Assembly: GCA_905178155.1 (NCBI GenBank)
Contig: CAJINV010000005.1
Span: 8,852,728-8,916,727, forward strand
DNA: 64,000 bases
DNA from: Amoebophrya sp. A120
Lineage: Eukaryota > Sar > Dinophyceae > Syndiniales > Amoebophryaceae
Direction of reading: 5' to 3'
Part shown: positions 12,201 through 24,004 of the stretch, piece by piece
Layout of the letters: every line of letters begins with the position of its first letter
How positions within the stretch are numbered: position 1 is the first letter of the stretch
Translations under genes and position numbers: made by a program
The notes under the pieces: generated by a model
Told to the model about the DNA's origin: nothing
Database searches by the model: none
What the model saw: only the letters and a program-made list of their open reading frames with translations

Positions 12201-15200
12201 TCACCGCGTCGTCGACACAGTAATTTGAAGATTGATCATGTTCCTGCATCTCGTACGTGTTTCCCATGTCTTCACTCGGCATCCCGCGCTCCAAATCTAG
12301 GTAGGAAAACCCCCTTTCCAAATCAAACACGAACGTATCATACAGCCGATTCGCAATCCCCCGGACAAAGATGTCGCTCCTGCCGCCGCCGGTGGTAGTC
12401 GCGGCGTCTTCCAAAGCAAGCTTCACCGATTTGGTGACTAATTCGCCGATCGCGACAATGCGGAAATCTTGCTCCGGGCTGTTCGAAGTCCGACCGGTTG
12501 GAACTGTAGCATTTGTCATGCCGGTGATGCCTGTACCCAAGTTGCTGGAACTTTTCGCAGCTTGTTGGTACTTCAACAGCCATCCAGGTAGGGGAAGGGA
12601 AGCGGAATTCTTACCAGAACTAGGGGCTGTGGTTCTCGATGATACCAACTGTCTCGAGCTCAATTGCGAGCGCATAGACTCCAATTTCTTTGTGCGCGCT
12701 TTCATGGACATGGCGTGGGTTCGGTCAATGTTGTGTCCGTCGAAGATCTCTTCCAAATCCAAGTCAATCGCAAGTTTCGCTTTTTCCACCACCTCTGGAC
12801 TGATAAAATCGTCCTGCTTTTGGGTTTGCTGCTCCGCCGGCTTTTGGTTCTGGGAGAACCTGCTTGTTTGTACCGTTGGAGACCCGGAGCGGGAATGCGG
12901 CTTCGTTCCAGCATTTCCATTTGACGTTTTCCTATGCCACGCCGTGAAAGCTTCCTCCGCCGCGTTTTGAATACAAAACCGGACGGATTCGCGAACTTGG
13001 GTCTCTACCTTCTGCCGCTCCTGATCGGTAAGGGATTTTCTGTTGTTCACAAAAGTGGACCTCCGGCCAAGGAAATCGTCGAGAAACATGGTGGATCTTT
13101 GTCTCACCGTAGCTGCGGGGCCCAGTATTAAAGAGTGAGAGGTGGAGGAAGAAGTTGTGGAAAATTTCTTGCTAGAGGCGTGTTTTCTACTGCTGCTCGT
13201 CTCGGTGTGTCTTTGATGTTCGGCGGAGTTGGTTGATGTACTTTTTGCAGATAATTCAACGTCGACGTCTTGTTGTTCAAGTCCCGATTGTTCTACCTCG
13301 GTAGTACTCGGTTTAATATTCGCAGATGTTCTTCTATCCTCCCCTTTCATGAACTTATCCAACTGCTTCAAAACGTGATCCACTTCTTCCAACTTCTTGT
13401 CCATTTTCGCAACAGCTTCTTGGGAAGAGTTTTTTTCCTGCTTTATTTCCTGCTGTTGGGCAAACGTCAGGTCCTTTTCAGCACTCTTCTCTGACGTCGT
13501 CGTCGTTTCCTGTTCATCCCGCATGACAGAGACATTTGATATCTCCGCAGGCGGGGGCGCCATTGATGACATTCTGTCCACCGCAACATCCGCGATTTTC
13601 AGTAATCGCTCCATGACCTGTGCCGCCATGTCGCTACTCGGCAGGTAATTTGCCAGCGTGCGGTGAATAACCCTTTCCAATTCCGCGGGGTTGGGACCGA
13701 CGGCGATCTGCTGGATGAGTTGCTGGTTTTCCTGTCTTTGGGGGAGTGGCGTAGTTGGGGTTGCGCTTGTTTTTCCTACCTCTGCAAGAGCTTGTTGCTC
13801 GTCCGAACTCTTCGAACTCTCCGCAGGACCAGCCGCTGCTTGGTTCCCTTGTTTCCCACCCCCCGGCTGCGGAAGCGGCACGCCGGCAATCGCGGCGAAG
13901 TGCTGCAAGACCTTGTCTGCCTGCTCCGGCGACAAAATCGCTAAAACGATGTCCAGCTCGTCTTTCAAAGATTCCAAATCCATCCGTCCCTTATCAAATG
14001 CAAAAATGTCAGGGCCTGGAAACTTGTAATGCTAAAAGTGAATGATAGACGCGCCACAGTACGCAGCTACGTATGACAAACTTTGTGGCTGCCATGTCTT
14101 ACGTATTCCGCATGGCAAACTGCCTTTTCGCGTGACAGTTAAGAGGGCTCTTTCGTGCCTATGCAACACAGATTCTCGAGTCATGCCAGACAAGCATGAC
14201 AAACTTGCATCCTTCCAGACCCAGACATTTTTGCACTTGATATCCCTGGCCCGCAAGCGACAGTCGGTCTTGCGCTTTCGCGAACGCTTTGTCGACCTCG
14301 TCTAAAGCGGTGTCCGCGATGTCCTTGGGAACTTCGTGTAGCGTTGTCCGCAACACGTCGATAATTTGACTCACGTGCTCCTCCGGGGTTAACGGGTCGA
14401 AGAATGTTACATCGTCCTCTTGCGGTGGTTTGCTGTTTATTTCCGGTAGTTGTCCAGCATGACCACCCAGAGGTTTATTTTGTACGACCATATTCGTTCT
14501 CGACTCCTGCGCTGGCGAACTAGGGCCGCTTTTTGCGTCGACGAAGAGGGAAGGGAAGGAACTTGTATTGCTGGCGTTACTAGTATCCCCAACAAGAGGA
14601 ATCGCTGCTCCCAAAGGTGTTTTTTCCTGTCGTCGCGGCGTGGACAGTAAGCTAGTCGTCTGCGCGTCGGTCGAAATACCGTCCGCATCGTAGTTGTCAA
14701 CATCATCTTGGATTCGTTCTAAGAAGAGATTTTCCTCTTCTTCATTCTCCACCAGTTCCGACACCAGCTTTTCCATGCGTTCCGCGGACTGAATCAACCT
14801 CAATTGTGAAGGGCTGTCCACAATCTGTGCCGCGGACGCGGAGGACACGCTCGGACTGCTCGGGTTGGTGTTGTTCGCGAGATCGAACCCGCCAAATGCT
14901 TCCCGTGGCCGGCCGGATTCGGGCACGCCGGCTTTTGTCATCTCGGAATTCACGATCGATTTCCGCTTTTTCGTTGCGCCATTGAGCGACGTGCCACTCC
15001 CCTGTCCCCTTGATTCCCTGGCGAGTTTCGTCGCGCCCTCCAGCGCGATTAGACTGCCCATGCGGGATTTCAGCCGTTTCAGATGAAAAGCGGACGTGTG
15101 GGAGGCCTGCCTGCCCTCGGAGGTTGCGGCGGGGTCAGTTTCTTCAGGCACGATCGGAGCTTGTGGTTGGTGGGCGATGACGTTGGTCACCTCTTGTTGC

Positions 15201-18200
15201 TGGGAGGGAGTAGCGGATGATGAAGATCCACCAGCACCCCCGCCGATTGATGTTGCAACTGGCTTTTTACTTTGGTCCTGCACAGGCGGCATCGCTTTGT
15301 TTTCGCTTGACAAGGTGCTCTTGACCCCCCGGGGAACGGAGGAGGACTTCGGCTTGATACTACTCCCTTGAGCCGCCACCTGCCGCTTCGAAGCGGAGAT
15401 GTTCGGGGAGGGCTGGCGGCTGTTGGTCAAGCTGGAAGTTGTAATGGGCTTCGCTTTCGAACGTATCACCGGCGAGGCTTGCCTACTACTCGTGCTCCTG
15501 CTGTTGACAGCGGCACTCGTACTGCGGGCCTTCTTCGAGGTAGAAGAGGAACTGCTTGCGGACCGGCTAAGTGGAGGAGAAATATTGCCAGTTGCTGCGC
15601 TGTTCATTCCACCGGGTTTATTTGCAGCTATTGACTTATTTACCACCCCATCCTTGTGAAATACCGAAGCCGGGGAAGTCGGCCTGGTATGCGGCGCGCT
15701 TGTCCGACTGTGAATGCTTTGCGCCGTCGTTCTGGTTGAACTAGGCGCAGTCATTGCGGTGTTGGGGAGCTGGACTAAATCCATCGAAGTTGTCCTTGCT
15801 GCAGCGGTATACTCCCCCTGCACTAAGGAGCTGCCACGGTCATTTGGTCGGTTCGGGTTCTGAAGGTTCGGCGCGGAACACTTACCCACTTGTGGTACAG
15901 CAACCACGCCAGCGGCTTTCTCGCGTGTAGTTCCCGCCGCGTTTATTCCAGGCGAGGACCGAGACCGCTGCTGCTCTTGCTTGAAAGTCTCTTCGTCTGC
16001 TTTTTGCTGCTTAATCGCATCCACGAGTTCCGTGCCGCGGCCGGGCAAATTTGACGCCATGTACTTTTCCACTTCCATTTTCGGTTCCGCCGTGTAGCCC
16101 TGCTGGATAAAAGTGTTGCGAACAAGGTCGTCGCTCTCGTAATCATCTGCATCTTGTCCACGACCAGCAGATGCCTCGCCCCCGGAAGAGCCGCGGAGTC
16201 CTGACTCCACATACCCCTCTATCGACATCCGCGGCATGCCCGAATACCCGTCCTGCACGACGGAATTATTCTTCGAATTAGTGGCGTTGGTCCCGATAGA
16301 AGAGCCTCGCTCTCGCAGTCCCGATTCCACATACCCTTCCACCGACATCCGCGGCATGCCACTGTACTCGTCCTGCACGATGGAGTTGCTGTTTGACCCC
16401 GATCGGGTTTTTTGCGACCTAGAATTCTCACCACTAGTCGTTCCTCTCCCACCCCTTGCCGCGGGCGAAAGTGATACATCGGGGGACGAATTTTCGAGAC
16501 CATTTGTCATGCCGGAGGGGGACTGGATAAATTGTTTCTGTTGCGACTCCTGCGTTTTCACTGGCGTTGGCGGCACAGTAGGGTTAGCAGTTGGCTTGAT
16601 GTTTCCCAACGCCGTTGAGACATTCGACGTCGTGCTGACCCCCGACCGCGCAAAGCCGTACACCATATTCTGCTGCTCCTTCTTCTTGCGCGGGACGGGA
16701 ACAGTGATGGAAGTCACCGGTGCTGTCGTCGAAGAAACTTCAGCTCCTCCTGTGCTAGTCGGTGCTGGCACGGGCCCATCTTCTTCTTCTTGCTCAGCGG
16801 GACTGTACGTTTCCGCAGCCTTTGCCTTGTCCGGCACACCAGCTGGTGGAAGCGTAGGAGGTGCAGCCGCCGGAGCAGTCCTTTCAATCTCGACAAAAGC
16901 CTCGTAACTGGCGCTCGTGCGGGAAACTTTCGGTTTTACCATGTACTCCCCTTGCACCATTGTCGTGGGCATCTGCCTCGTCGCGGAAACAGAAGTAGGA
17001 CCACCCCCAGGGCTTCTCGCAGTAGACGTGGCACCAGGCTGCATGCCACGCCCTCTAATCGCCACGGGCACTTTGGAGGAGGTGGTCACTGCTTTTGCTT
17101 TCGTTTTCGCCGGGGCGGTAGCGGACCGAGAAAAAGTAACCACACCCGGTCGAGTACTCGTCGTTGTACTTGGTGTAGCAGTTGTAGTTGTACTAGCCGC
17201 TGCTGTACTGGCACCACCTCCTCCACCCGGTGGCCGGGCGCTTTTCGGCGTGACGAAAGAAACCTTTCTCTGAGTAGACGAGGACGGGGCGTTGGGAGAT
17301 GAAGCTGCTGCCGCACGCTGTTGCGGAGGAGGAGATGCCGGCTTTGGAACGACGGATTGCGAAGGTTTTTTGATGGCTGCTGGCGACCCAGTAGTTGCAG
17401 CATGGCTCGCCACATTGTCCTCTTCGTTCATCAAATTCTCATAAGAATCCGGAAACAACACGGGAATCTCTTCCACTGCTTCTACTTGCTCCACGTTGGG
17501 TGGTGCTGAAAACAATTTCTCCTCCACATTCTCCACCTTCCGTTGCGGCTTGCTCGGGTCCTTATGAAGGACCGCCCGTTTCAGTCTGGGTGGAACACTG
17601 CCAGCCTGCTTGTTCGCCATAACTCCCGGGTGAATTTTCAAGGGCTCGCGCGGCCGTCGTGCCGCGTCCGAATCGTGGTGGGCTCTGGGGCTTTGTGGCG
17701 GAGTCGAACCCGTTGCGCCGACGCCTTTCTTCCGCGGAGGTTGCGGGGCGCCGGAAACGAAAATGACGCCGCCAGGTGCGTTTTTCCCCTTTTCCTTTGG
17801 AATCAACGGCCCGAGGCCCACGTCTGACTGGAACCACGTCTTGGGTGGCATATTGGAGGCGGAAGACCCCGTCGGCTGCATGGCCTGCCCGATACCGCGG
17901 GAGGATAAAGAGCCCTGCTCTAGCGGGGTAAGGCGGTCCCTGTAAAGAAAGTTGTTGTTGTGCGGGGACGCAGTTTTATTGAGGTCTAGACGTCGAAGCC
18001 CAGGTGAAGATGCTGTTCCTCGGATGTCCAGGGTCGTGTCGCGATCGTCTTTGTGTAGTTGTGCTGTCAACTTCTGCGCAGCAGTAGTTCTTGCACCTCC
18101 GGTCTTCTGTGCCTCTTCTAGTACCTCGTCTTCCTGATTCAAGTTCAAGGAACTCGGGGGGAAATTATACAGAGCCTCTTCTTGCAAGACGATCTGTTGA

Positions 18201-18679
18201 TCCTGCTCCTCGCCTTTTACCCCGATAATTGCCTCCGCAGCGCTGTCGCGTGCTGGTCTAATATCGTCGTCGTCCTCGTCCTCTTCCTCTCCAAGCTCCT
18301 TACTGGTGCAGCTCTTCCGGCTGCTTAGCCGCTTGAACCGGTTCACGGCCAAAAGCGCTTTGCTAGAAACGGAAATCCCAGGTGGTAAGCCTAAGCGGAA
18401 CCGAATAGACTCACCGGCTTGGCGCAGCTGCTCCAACTGCTGACGAAGGATGTTCTTGTTGGAATTTGATGTTCGTCGTGTTTTCACTTCTAATCCTACT
18501 GGACTTTCTTCTCTTGGCCTTGTTTCTTGAAGATCGCCAGAAGTTGGGTTGCCGGTGTAGTAGTTGCTCGCTGCGAAATTCAACTGACTACGCTCTTCTA
18601 GTTCTCCTCTACTACCGCCGACGTAGTTATTTTGCTCGATTTGCGGCAAAATAGACGTCGACCCACTAGTCGACGTCAT
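9230..18679 (-). CDS. 2899-aa low-complexity protein with one membrane segment
   Basis: Not recognised. Exons: 18679-14243, 13986-10512, 10244-10196, 9968-9230; total 8700 nt, divisible by three, with a stop at the end. All three introns are introners. The protein is rich in Ser, Thr, Ala, Pro and Gln, so it is probably largely disordered. A degenerate motif recurs about five times at residues 573-970, best as VQDEYSGMPRMSVEGYVES and VQDGYSGMPRMSIEGYVES, with weaker IQQGYTAEPKM and VQGEY forms. A hydrophobic helix (VFLYFSVLIFLLFAV) sits near residue 2600. The C-terminal ~280 residues are better ordered and aromatic-rich (FFVGGCLPDLIPD, WREWFL). A large membrane-anchored or scaffold protein is possible, but nothing shows its function. 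Confidence 0.85.
9974..10195. mobile_element. Introner, family F6
   Basis: TIR TATGAAAGTGCACAGCTC with inverted partner ending GTCATA. TSD ATCTC / GTCTC (4/5). Third intron of the 2899-aa gene. Confidence 0.9.
10250..10511. mobile_element. Introner, family F1
   Basis: F1 TIRs, first base changed (CATC for TATC). TSD GGAGG / GAAGG (4/5). Second intron of the 2899-aa gene; leaves a 49-nt exon before the next introner. Confidence 0.9.
13992..14242. mobile_element. Introner, family F1
   Basis: F1 TIRs. Perfect TSD TCCCT at 13987-13991 and 14243-14247. It joins two very long open exons in frame (G-Q-G-R-M-D-L-E). Confidence 0.93.
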
Positions 18680-19857
18680 GGCGAGCGAAATTTGTCATGC
18701 GGAAACCACTACAGGAGAGGTGGCTTTGATGAGAAAAATCTTCGAGAAAACGGACCTCCACGCAGCCCGGTTGATGTCGTGGGGGCATGGTCAGAGTAGA
18801 GTTGAAAAATTTTTTGATTACTTATGGAGAATTTGCTATTTGCGGATAGTCTTGTAGGGGGAAGGAAGAGGGTTTAGTTAATGTCACAAACTTGCGAGAG
18901 GAAACTAGTTTATCATGCGCGGGGGTACTACGACGTTTTGTCATGTGATATCTTCTTTCAGACTTCTGGGGCGGGAGAGACATTCATAAGGAAGTAGCAC
19001 TGTAGAGGAAATTTTGCAAAAACAAGAAAACTACTACGACCTCCTCGAGATTTGTTCCAAAAATCTTTGCAACACGACAAAATACTTATCCAGAGAACGA
19101 GTTTTGGACGACGGTCGTGTGGTATTGGCATTCCACAATCTTGACGTCGAAGGACGAAATCAAAGCTATATGCACGATGTTGAAAGTACTTCTGTGTCAG
19201 ACCGAAAACGTTTACTTCTTATACGCACGCAAACCGACACAACATGATGTTCTGATTTTGTGATGCTGCGTGAGACGCCATATCAGCATCTTCATACCGA
19301 CCAAGTCTAGTCATCTCCTAGCCTGCTGGCTCTACAGAATCAATTCTACAGCACCGATGAAGTCAGTAAGAGGTCTTCACAACAAGGACGAAAGGAATCA
19401 AAATCAAAATGATGTACGAAGCACGGCATTTTTTCGTTCTTTCCTGCCGTAGTGGATATGGACGATTCAGATAAAAGACGTGACATTAGTACTTTAGGTA
19501 TTTCATCCGTAGTACAAAGCTGCATCTACTACTGCTCCTACCATGATTCCACAAGTACAATACCACTGTTCTTTAGAAGATCATTTCAGTACATCAACGC
19601 CGTAGGTACTTTCACGAAAAACTTTCTGACAGGACCAAGGGGCAGAAAAATGATCTGGAAGTATTAAAAACGCCGTCTTGATCTTGAGGGGACGAATACT
19701 TCTGTAGTGTTAATTAATTATCAATGTGCTCCCCCGGAATGGTTGGATCATTTTTTCTTCTAGCTGGACAGCTGGAGGCCTACGCCTACGTGAATGGAGC
19801 TACAAATTCAACCCACACGTATTTTCTTACCCTCCACTGCAGCCTCGACGAAACAAA
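18680..19857. other. Intergenic, no supported gene
   Basis: Upstream of the 2899-aa gene and downstream of the 219-aa gene. Short ORFs on the plus strand lack any supporting feature and no introner is seen. It probably holds a promoter and a 3' end. Confidence 0.4.
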
Positions 19858-22609
19858 TCATTCCGCCCGCACGTCCCGTGCTGCCTCGACAATCTATGCT
19901 GTGCAAAAGTATCGTACTAGTAGTACTTGCATTACAAATTACCTCAGCGTGACAAGTGGAATTTGTCATGCTGTTTTACCTTGGGATGGAGATTTGTAAT
20001 GCATGTTCGCAATTACTACGAGTACGGTACTTTTGCACAGGATACGATCTCCAGTGTTTCGATGATCATCTCTGTCTGCAGTATGGAGTTCTTCCCAAGC
20101 GTTTTATTCTCAACTCTTGCATGATTTTTGCAATGCAGAGTTGCCATCAGTCTACTCCACACGAGGATGAAGCTGGCACGCATGGAAAATTCTGGAAGGG
20201 GTAAATAGCATGGATATTATCTGTTCCCAATTTGTAATGCAAGAGGCGCAAAATGTCCCCGGCAAATTTTGATGGTCTTGCACTACAAACCCATGCAAGA
20301 ACCGTTGAGAACGCAACGCTTGAGAGCGCCATATGCAGTTGCTGCCACTTGTGTTTCTTCATGCTCCCTTCGATTTCTGCCGCCAGAATGCATTGCAAAT
20401 ATGTCTGTGTCTGGAAACCGAAACTTGTGATGCTAATTTACGAATTGTGAGGGCAGCACTCCAATAGGCAGCCACGCATGACAAGTTTCTGGGCTCCTTT
20501 GTGGTTGTTTCGCTTTATTCCGCATGACGAGCTACATTTTAGGCGTCGAGAGACTCTTTTCCTGCTCCCGCATGACAGGTTCAAGAGTCATGTGAGACAA
20601 GCATGACAAACTTGCAATCTTCCAGAGGACCCAGACATATTCGCATTTGATAGCCAGAATGGTCTCGCCAAACAGACAGGGTTTGCTGCGCTCCACGAGA
20701 TGCTTCACGCTTACTATGGATGGGAGAAAGGATTTTTATTTTTGTATCACGATGGGTTTTTTGATTTTGTCGCAACAAGCTCTTTCGCGTGACAAATTCC
20801 ATTCTGCAGGAGGACACGAAAGAACGGTTTCTTGTCCTGCTCCTGATTTATCAATCATAATCTTCACGCGTGGCCATTATGAAGACAAAATGAAAATCAT
20901 TCCCCTTCTCCCTTCCATACTCAAGTCCATCTATCAAATGTAAAAATGTCTGGGTCTGGAAGAATCCAACTTGTAATGCTGATTTTGGATTCTAAAAAAA
21001 TCTGTATTGCATGAGCAACAAAGAGGGTCCAAGTTTTGCTACACGGAAAGAGCATTTGTCATGCGGTATAGGCATCAGGAAGCCCTCACAAAATCTGTGA
21101 CGCTAGGGCATGCAGCACAGACATCAGGAGTCATGCAAAATGTGCATGACAAACCTGGCAATCTTCCAGACCCAGACATTTTTACATTTGATACCATCTT
21201 TCTGCTGACCATCTCTGGAGTTTCTATTCCCGCCCACTTCTTCAGGTAGATCGCACAGTATGGAGTTCTCAAACGTTCCACTCTCAACTGTTACATGAAT
21301 CTGTAATGCAAGAATAGAGAAAAGAAAAGCGGAAATGGGAAGCTACTTGCGCGCTATGCATTACAGGTTTTTCACAGATTCGAATGCCGTGTAGCGCTTT
21401 GAGAACTTGTCATGCGAAGCGGCCTGATCATGTAAATCTTGATGGCAATTTTGCATGACAAACTGAAGGCATGTAAAAGTTGAGAATGCAATTCTCGAGA
21501 ACCCCATACGCAGGCCCGGGCACTGGTAAAGGCGATCACCTCGTTCTCGGGGCACACGTGCGCCCGTATGTCCGCGTATTTTTCCACGGCCTCGTTTGCG
21601 ATGCCGGTGGGCTATGAAAGTGCACAACTCGTCCCCATCCCCCTCATTTGTGATGTTGCATGAACAGCAATACAAGCATCAGCAAGAATACAATTTTTGC
21701 ATGACAAATTTAGACAGGACTGTGGTCAGGAAGCCCGAACTTGTCATGCAAACAGTGCAAAGAGCCAAGGCGTAAATTAGGTACTTTGCATGACAAATGT
21801 GGGGGAGGGGGACGAGTTGCGCACTCTCATATGGGCACGTAGTGAACGACAAAGAGTGGCGTGACGGCTACCGAGCCGCCCGGGCGCTTGGTAAACTGGT
21901 TGTAGCAGGTGGTTATGCATTGCAAATACATGTCTGGGTTCTACTCTGGATTTGTGATGCAAGATGTGAAGGACGCCATAAGATCTGTGATGCGGGAATT
22001 CTATGCATCGCCAGTTCTTATTTTGTCGTGCTGCTGGAAGCCAGTTTGTCATGCGTCTTGAGGAATGCATCTACTGCAAGCCTGAAAACTTTCTGATGCT
22101 GTTATGCCGTACAAGCGGCTACGCTGTGATGCGGGTATCAGCAACACAAATTTCTATTTCTACACGCAGACTACAACATATTTGCAATGCATAGTGATCA
22201 CACCGGATCGCTCATAATTGTAGCTCCACGACCACCCGCTCCTTTCGCCGATCCGGGCCACCACGCACCAGGGCCGCAAATCCCGGCGGATCTCCCTGCC
22301 AACAAATTGCTGTACCACATCGGTTATGAACTGCAAAAGTATCGCACTCGAACTCGTATATTTGCATATACAAATTCCCTCAGGCAGCATTAGGCATAAA
22401 ATTTGTAATGCTGATTTACCCTAAAAAAACGATTTGTGATGCATGATAGCTTGCAATACGAGTACGAAGATACTTTTGCAATGCATATCGGTGATCAAAT
22501 GTACGTGGGACCCCGGCGGTTCCCGCCCGAGCACCTTGGCCGGGGATGTGTGCCGTGGGGTTTCGATCACACCGTCCTCGTCCGTGAGTGATGGTGTTGA
22601 GGTGGACAT
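19858..22609 (-). CDS. 219-aa protein, ten exons split by nine introners
   Basis: Not recognised. Exons: 22609-22488, 22319-22194, 21908-21832, 21607-21509, 21253-21194, 20926-20920, 20709-20653, 20381-20334, 20076-20045, 19889-19858; exactly 660 nt including the TGA. Each junction restores frame when the element and one TSD copy are removed. The product starts MSTSTPSLTDEDG. Its middle has a globular look (WCVVARIGERSGWSW, VTPLFVVHYVPTG, ENEVIAFTSARACAIYLKK), followed by a charged helical C-terminus (KKHKWQQLQTEMIIETLEI). There is no signal peptide or membrane helix. Introns make up about three quarters of the gene, and one exon is only 7 nt net. A soluble cytosolic protein is the most one can infer. 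Confidence 0.88.
19895..20044. mobile_element. Introner, family F7
   Basis: Short 150-bp F7 element (TGCAAAAGTATCG ends). TSD CAATC / CGATC (4/5). Last intron of the 219-aa gene. Confidence 0.9.
20082..20333. mobile_element. Introner, family F8
   Basis: F8 TIR (TATGGAGTTCTTCCCAAGCG and inverted partner). Perfect TSD TGCAG at 20077-20081 and 20334-20338. Confidence 0.92.
20387..20652. mobile_element. Introner, family F1
   Basis: F1 TIRs, first base T to A. Perfect TSD GCCAG at 20382-20386 and 20653-20657. Confidence 0.92.
20715..20919. mobile_element. Introner, family F9
   Basis: Only F9 copy seen: TATGGATGGGAGAAAGG with an inverted CTTCTCCCTTCCATA end. TSD CTTAC / CTCAA (3/5). Without it the exon hits a stop; with it removed the frame reads D-L-S-V-K-H-L-V-E. 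Confidence 0.87.
20932..21193. mobile_element. Introner, family F1
   Basis: F1 TIRs. Perfect TSD CCATC at 20927-20931 and 21194-21198. Only 12 bp separate it from the F9 element. Confidence 0.93.
21259..21508. mobile_element. Introner, family F8
   Basis: Second F8 copy. TSD CACAG / CGCAG (4/5). Confidence 0.91.
21613..21831. mobile_element. Introner, family F6
   Basis: F6 TIRs. Perfect TSD TGGGC at 21608-21612 and 21832-21836. Confidence 0.93.
21914..22193. mobile_element. Introner, family F1
   Basis: F1 TIRs in the TATGCATTGCAAATA variant. TSD GTGGT / GTGAT (4/5). Confidence 0.91.
22325..22487. mobile_element. Introner, family F7
   Basis: 163-bp F7 copy. Perfect TSD TCGGT at 22320-22324 and 22488-22492. 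First intron of the 219-aa gene. Confidence 0.93.
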
Positions 22610-23668
22610 GACGATCTACTATATGTGTTGGAGCTTTTGGTACGGTGCTCTACTGCCGCACTGGATGAACTCTTTCGTTTGATAGTTGTACGAGCGGGCC
22701 CACAACAGGGGAAAAAAGTTGGAGAATGTTAGGCACAGGGTAAAAATTGTATTATATTCTATGTACTGCGGAGAATGAAAGAAGAGTCGTATGAAAATGA
22801 TCCAAGTTCGCGCCATTGATCGTAGCAGTGTGGAACAGTTTGATACGCTTCTGCGCGGGCCAGAATAGATTCTAGGTCGACTCGAACCGATCCAACCAAT
22901 GTGAGGAAGAGCCAAAAGGGTATAGAAACCGAGGTATGATGGCGAAGCCCTGAAATTCGTATAGAAGACCGAACGGCTACTGCTTTTTGCGACATAAACC
23001 GACAAGAACGAGTTTGCGAAGTGGGCGTGGCCGCGCAAAAGCTAGCCAAGCTATAGAAAGTCGACTTCCTTGGTTGATGTGGTACTTTCCTGTAGTTTGA
23101 AAACCAATGATGAAGCGGGTTCTACGCCGCGGAGCCGCGCATAAGCAGTGCTCTGATCTGTGTGGCCGTATGGGCACTGCATCCCACACGACACAAGTGC
23201 AGATCCTGCGCGACGAACACTCTATACGCAATGAGAATGAATATGAAACGGACAAAGCTACGCTTCATGAGCAACCGAGACTGCTGCGCGGGTGGCGCAC
23301 AGATAACCACAGCACTGCTTACCCGACGCTCATATTTGAGATGCGACTATTTGAGCCCGAAGCCGACGCGAAACAATATTTGTAATTTTATAGTCCTTGT
23401 TCATCACAACTGGCTTTATTCATTCTCGTCGTGCTAATGATGGTCAGTCCTGACCATGGCATTCAGCCTTCTAGCGAAGTAGCTCAAAACAGATGATTGT
23501 TCGTACATTGCGGTCATCTGGAGGCAGGACAACGACAAATAAACATCTTACAAACATTATTTTGTACCCAAAACTCTTCAATAATTTTGCAGCACAAGAA
23601 AAAGCACGATAAACGGAAATAGACACTTTCTGCAGCCCGATCCACCCGGTTTTTACCGTTCTGCTTTC
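22610..23668. other. Intergenic, no supported gene
   Basis: Several ORFs of 60-140 codons overlap on both strands, none with a convincing profile. No introner TIR seen. Confidence 0.4.
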
Positions 23669-23977
23669 CTACAACGGTTTTCTAAAACTTGTAATCGCCG
23701 ACTTCATCAATTCTTCTGATCCGCTGGTACGATTGCGGATTCCACCGCCGTGCTCACGCTTCCGTCGTTTGCCAATGAGATGATACGTCTTGTTGAGAAG
23801 TCCGCCTGCTTGTCTCTCGGTGTTCTCGTCGCCCTAGAATCGCGGTGGTTCAAATAAAAAGCCGCCGCGGACAAACGGGGTGAAATCCGCGTCGCCCGGT
23901 CGCGCGTTGGCAAAGCCCGCAAACACCATGAGAGCCGCCAAAACGATGGCCCTGGTTTGGTTGTTTTGGATAGACAT
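23669..23977 (-). CDS. Candidate small secreted protein
   Basis: The ATG at 23977 opens a frame with a signal-peptide-like start (TRAIVLAALMVFAGFANA then ARPGD). The frame meets a TAG at 23834-23836. A GT-AG intron of 39 nt (23872-23834, GTCCGC to TTCTAG) would remove that stop in frame and give 89 aa with a basic dibasic-rich C-terminus (IGKRRKREHGGGIR). Otherwise the product is 47 aa. A competing frame (to 23707) could instead be a last exon of the gene ending at 24005, only 28 bp upstream. Function unknown; secretion is inference. Confidence 0.42.
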
Positions 23978-24004
23978 GTCACTACAACTACAATTTTCAT
24001 TCTA

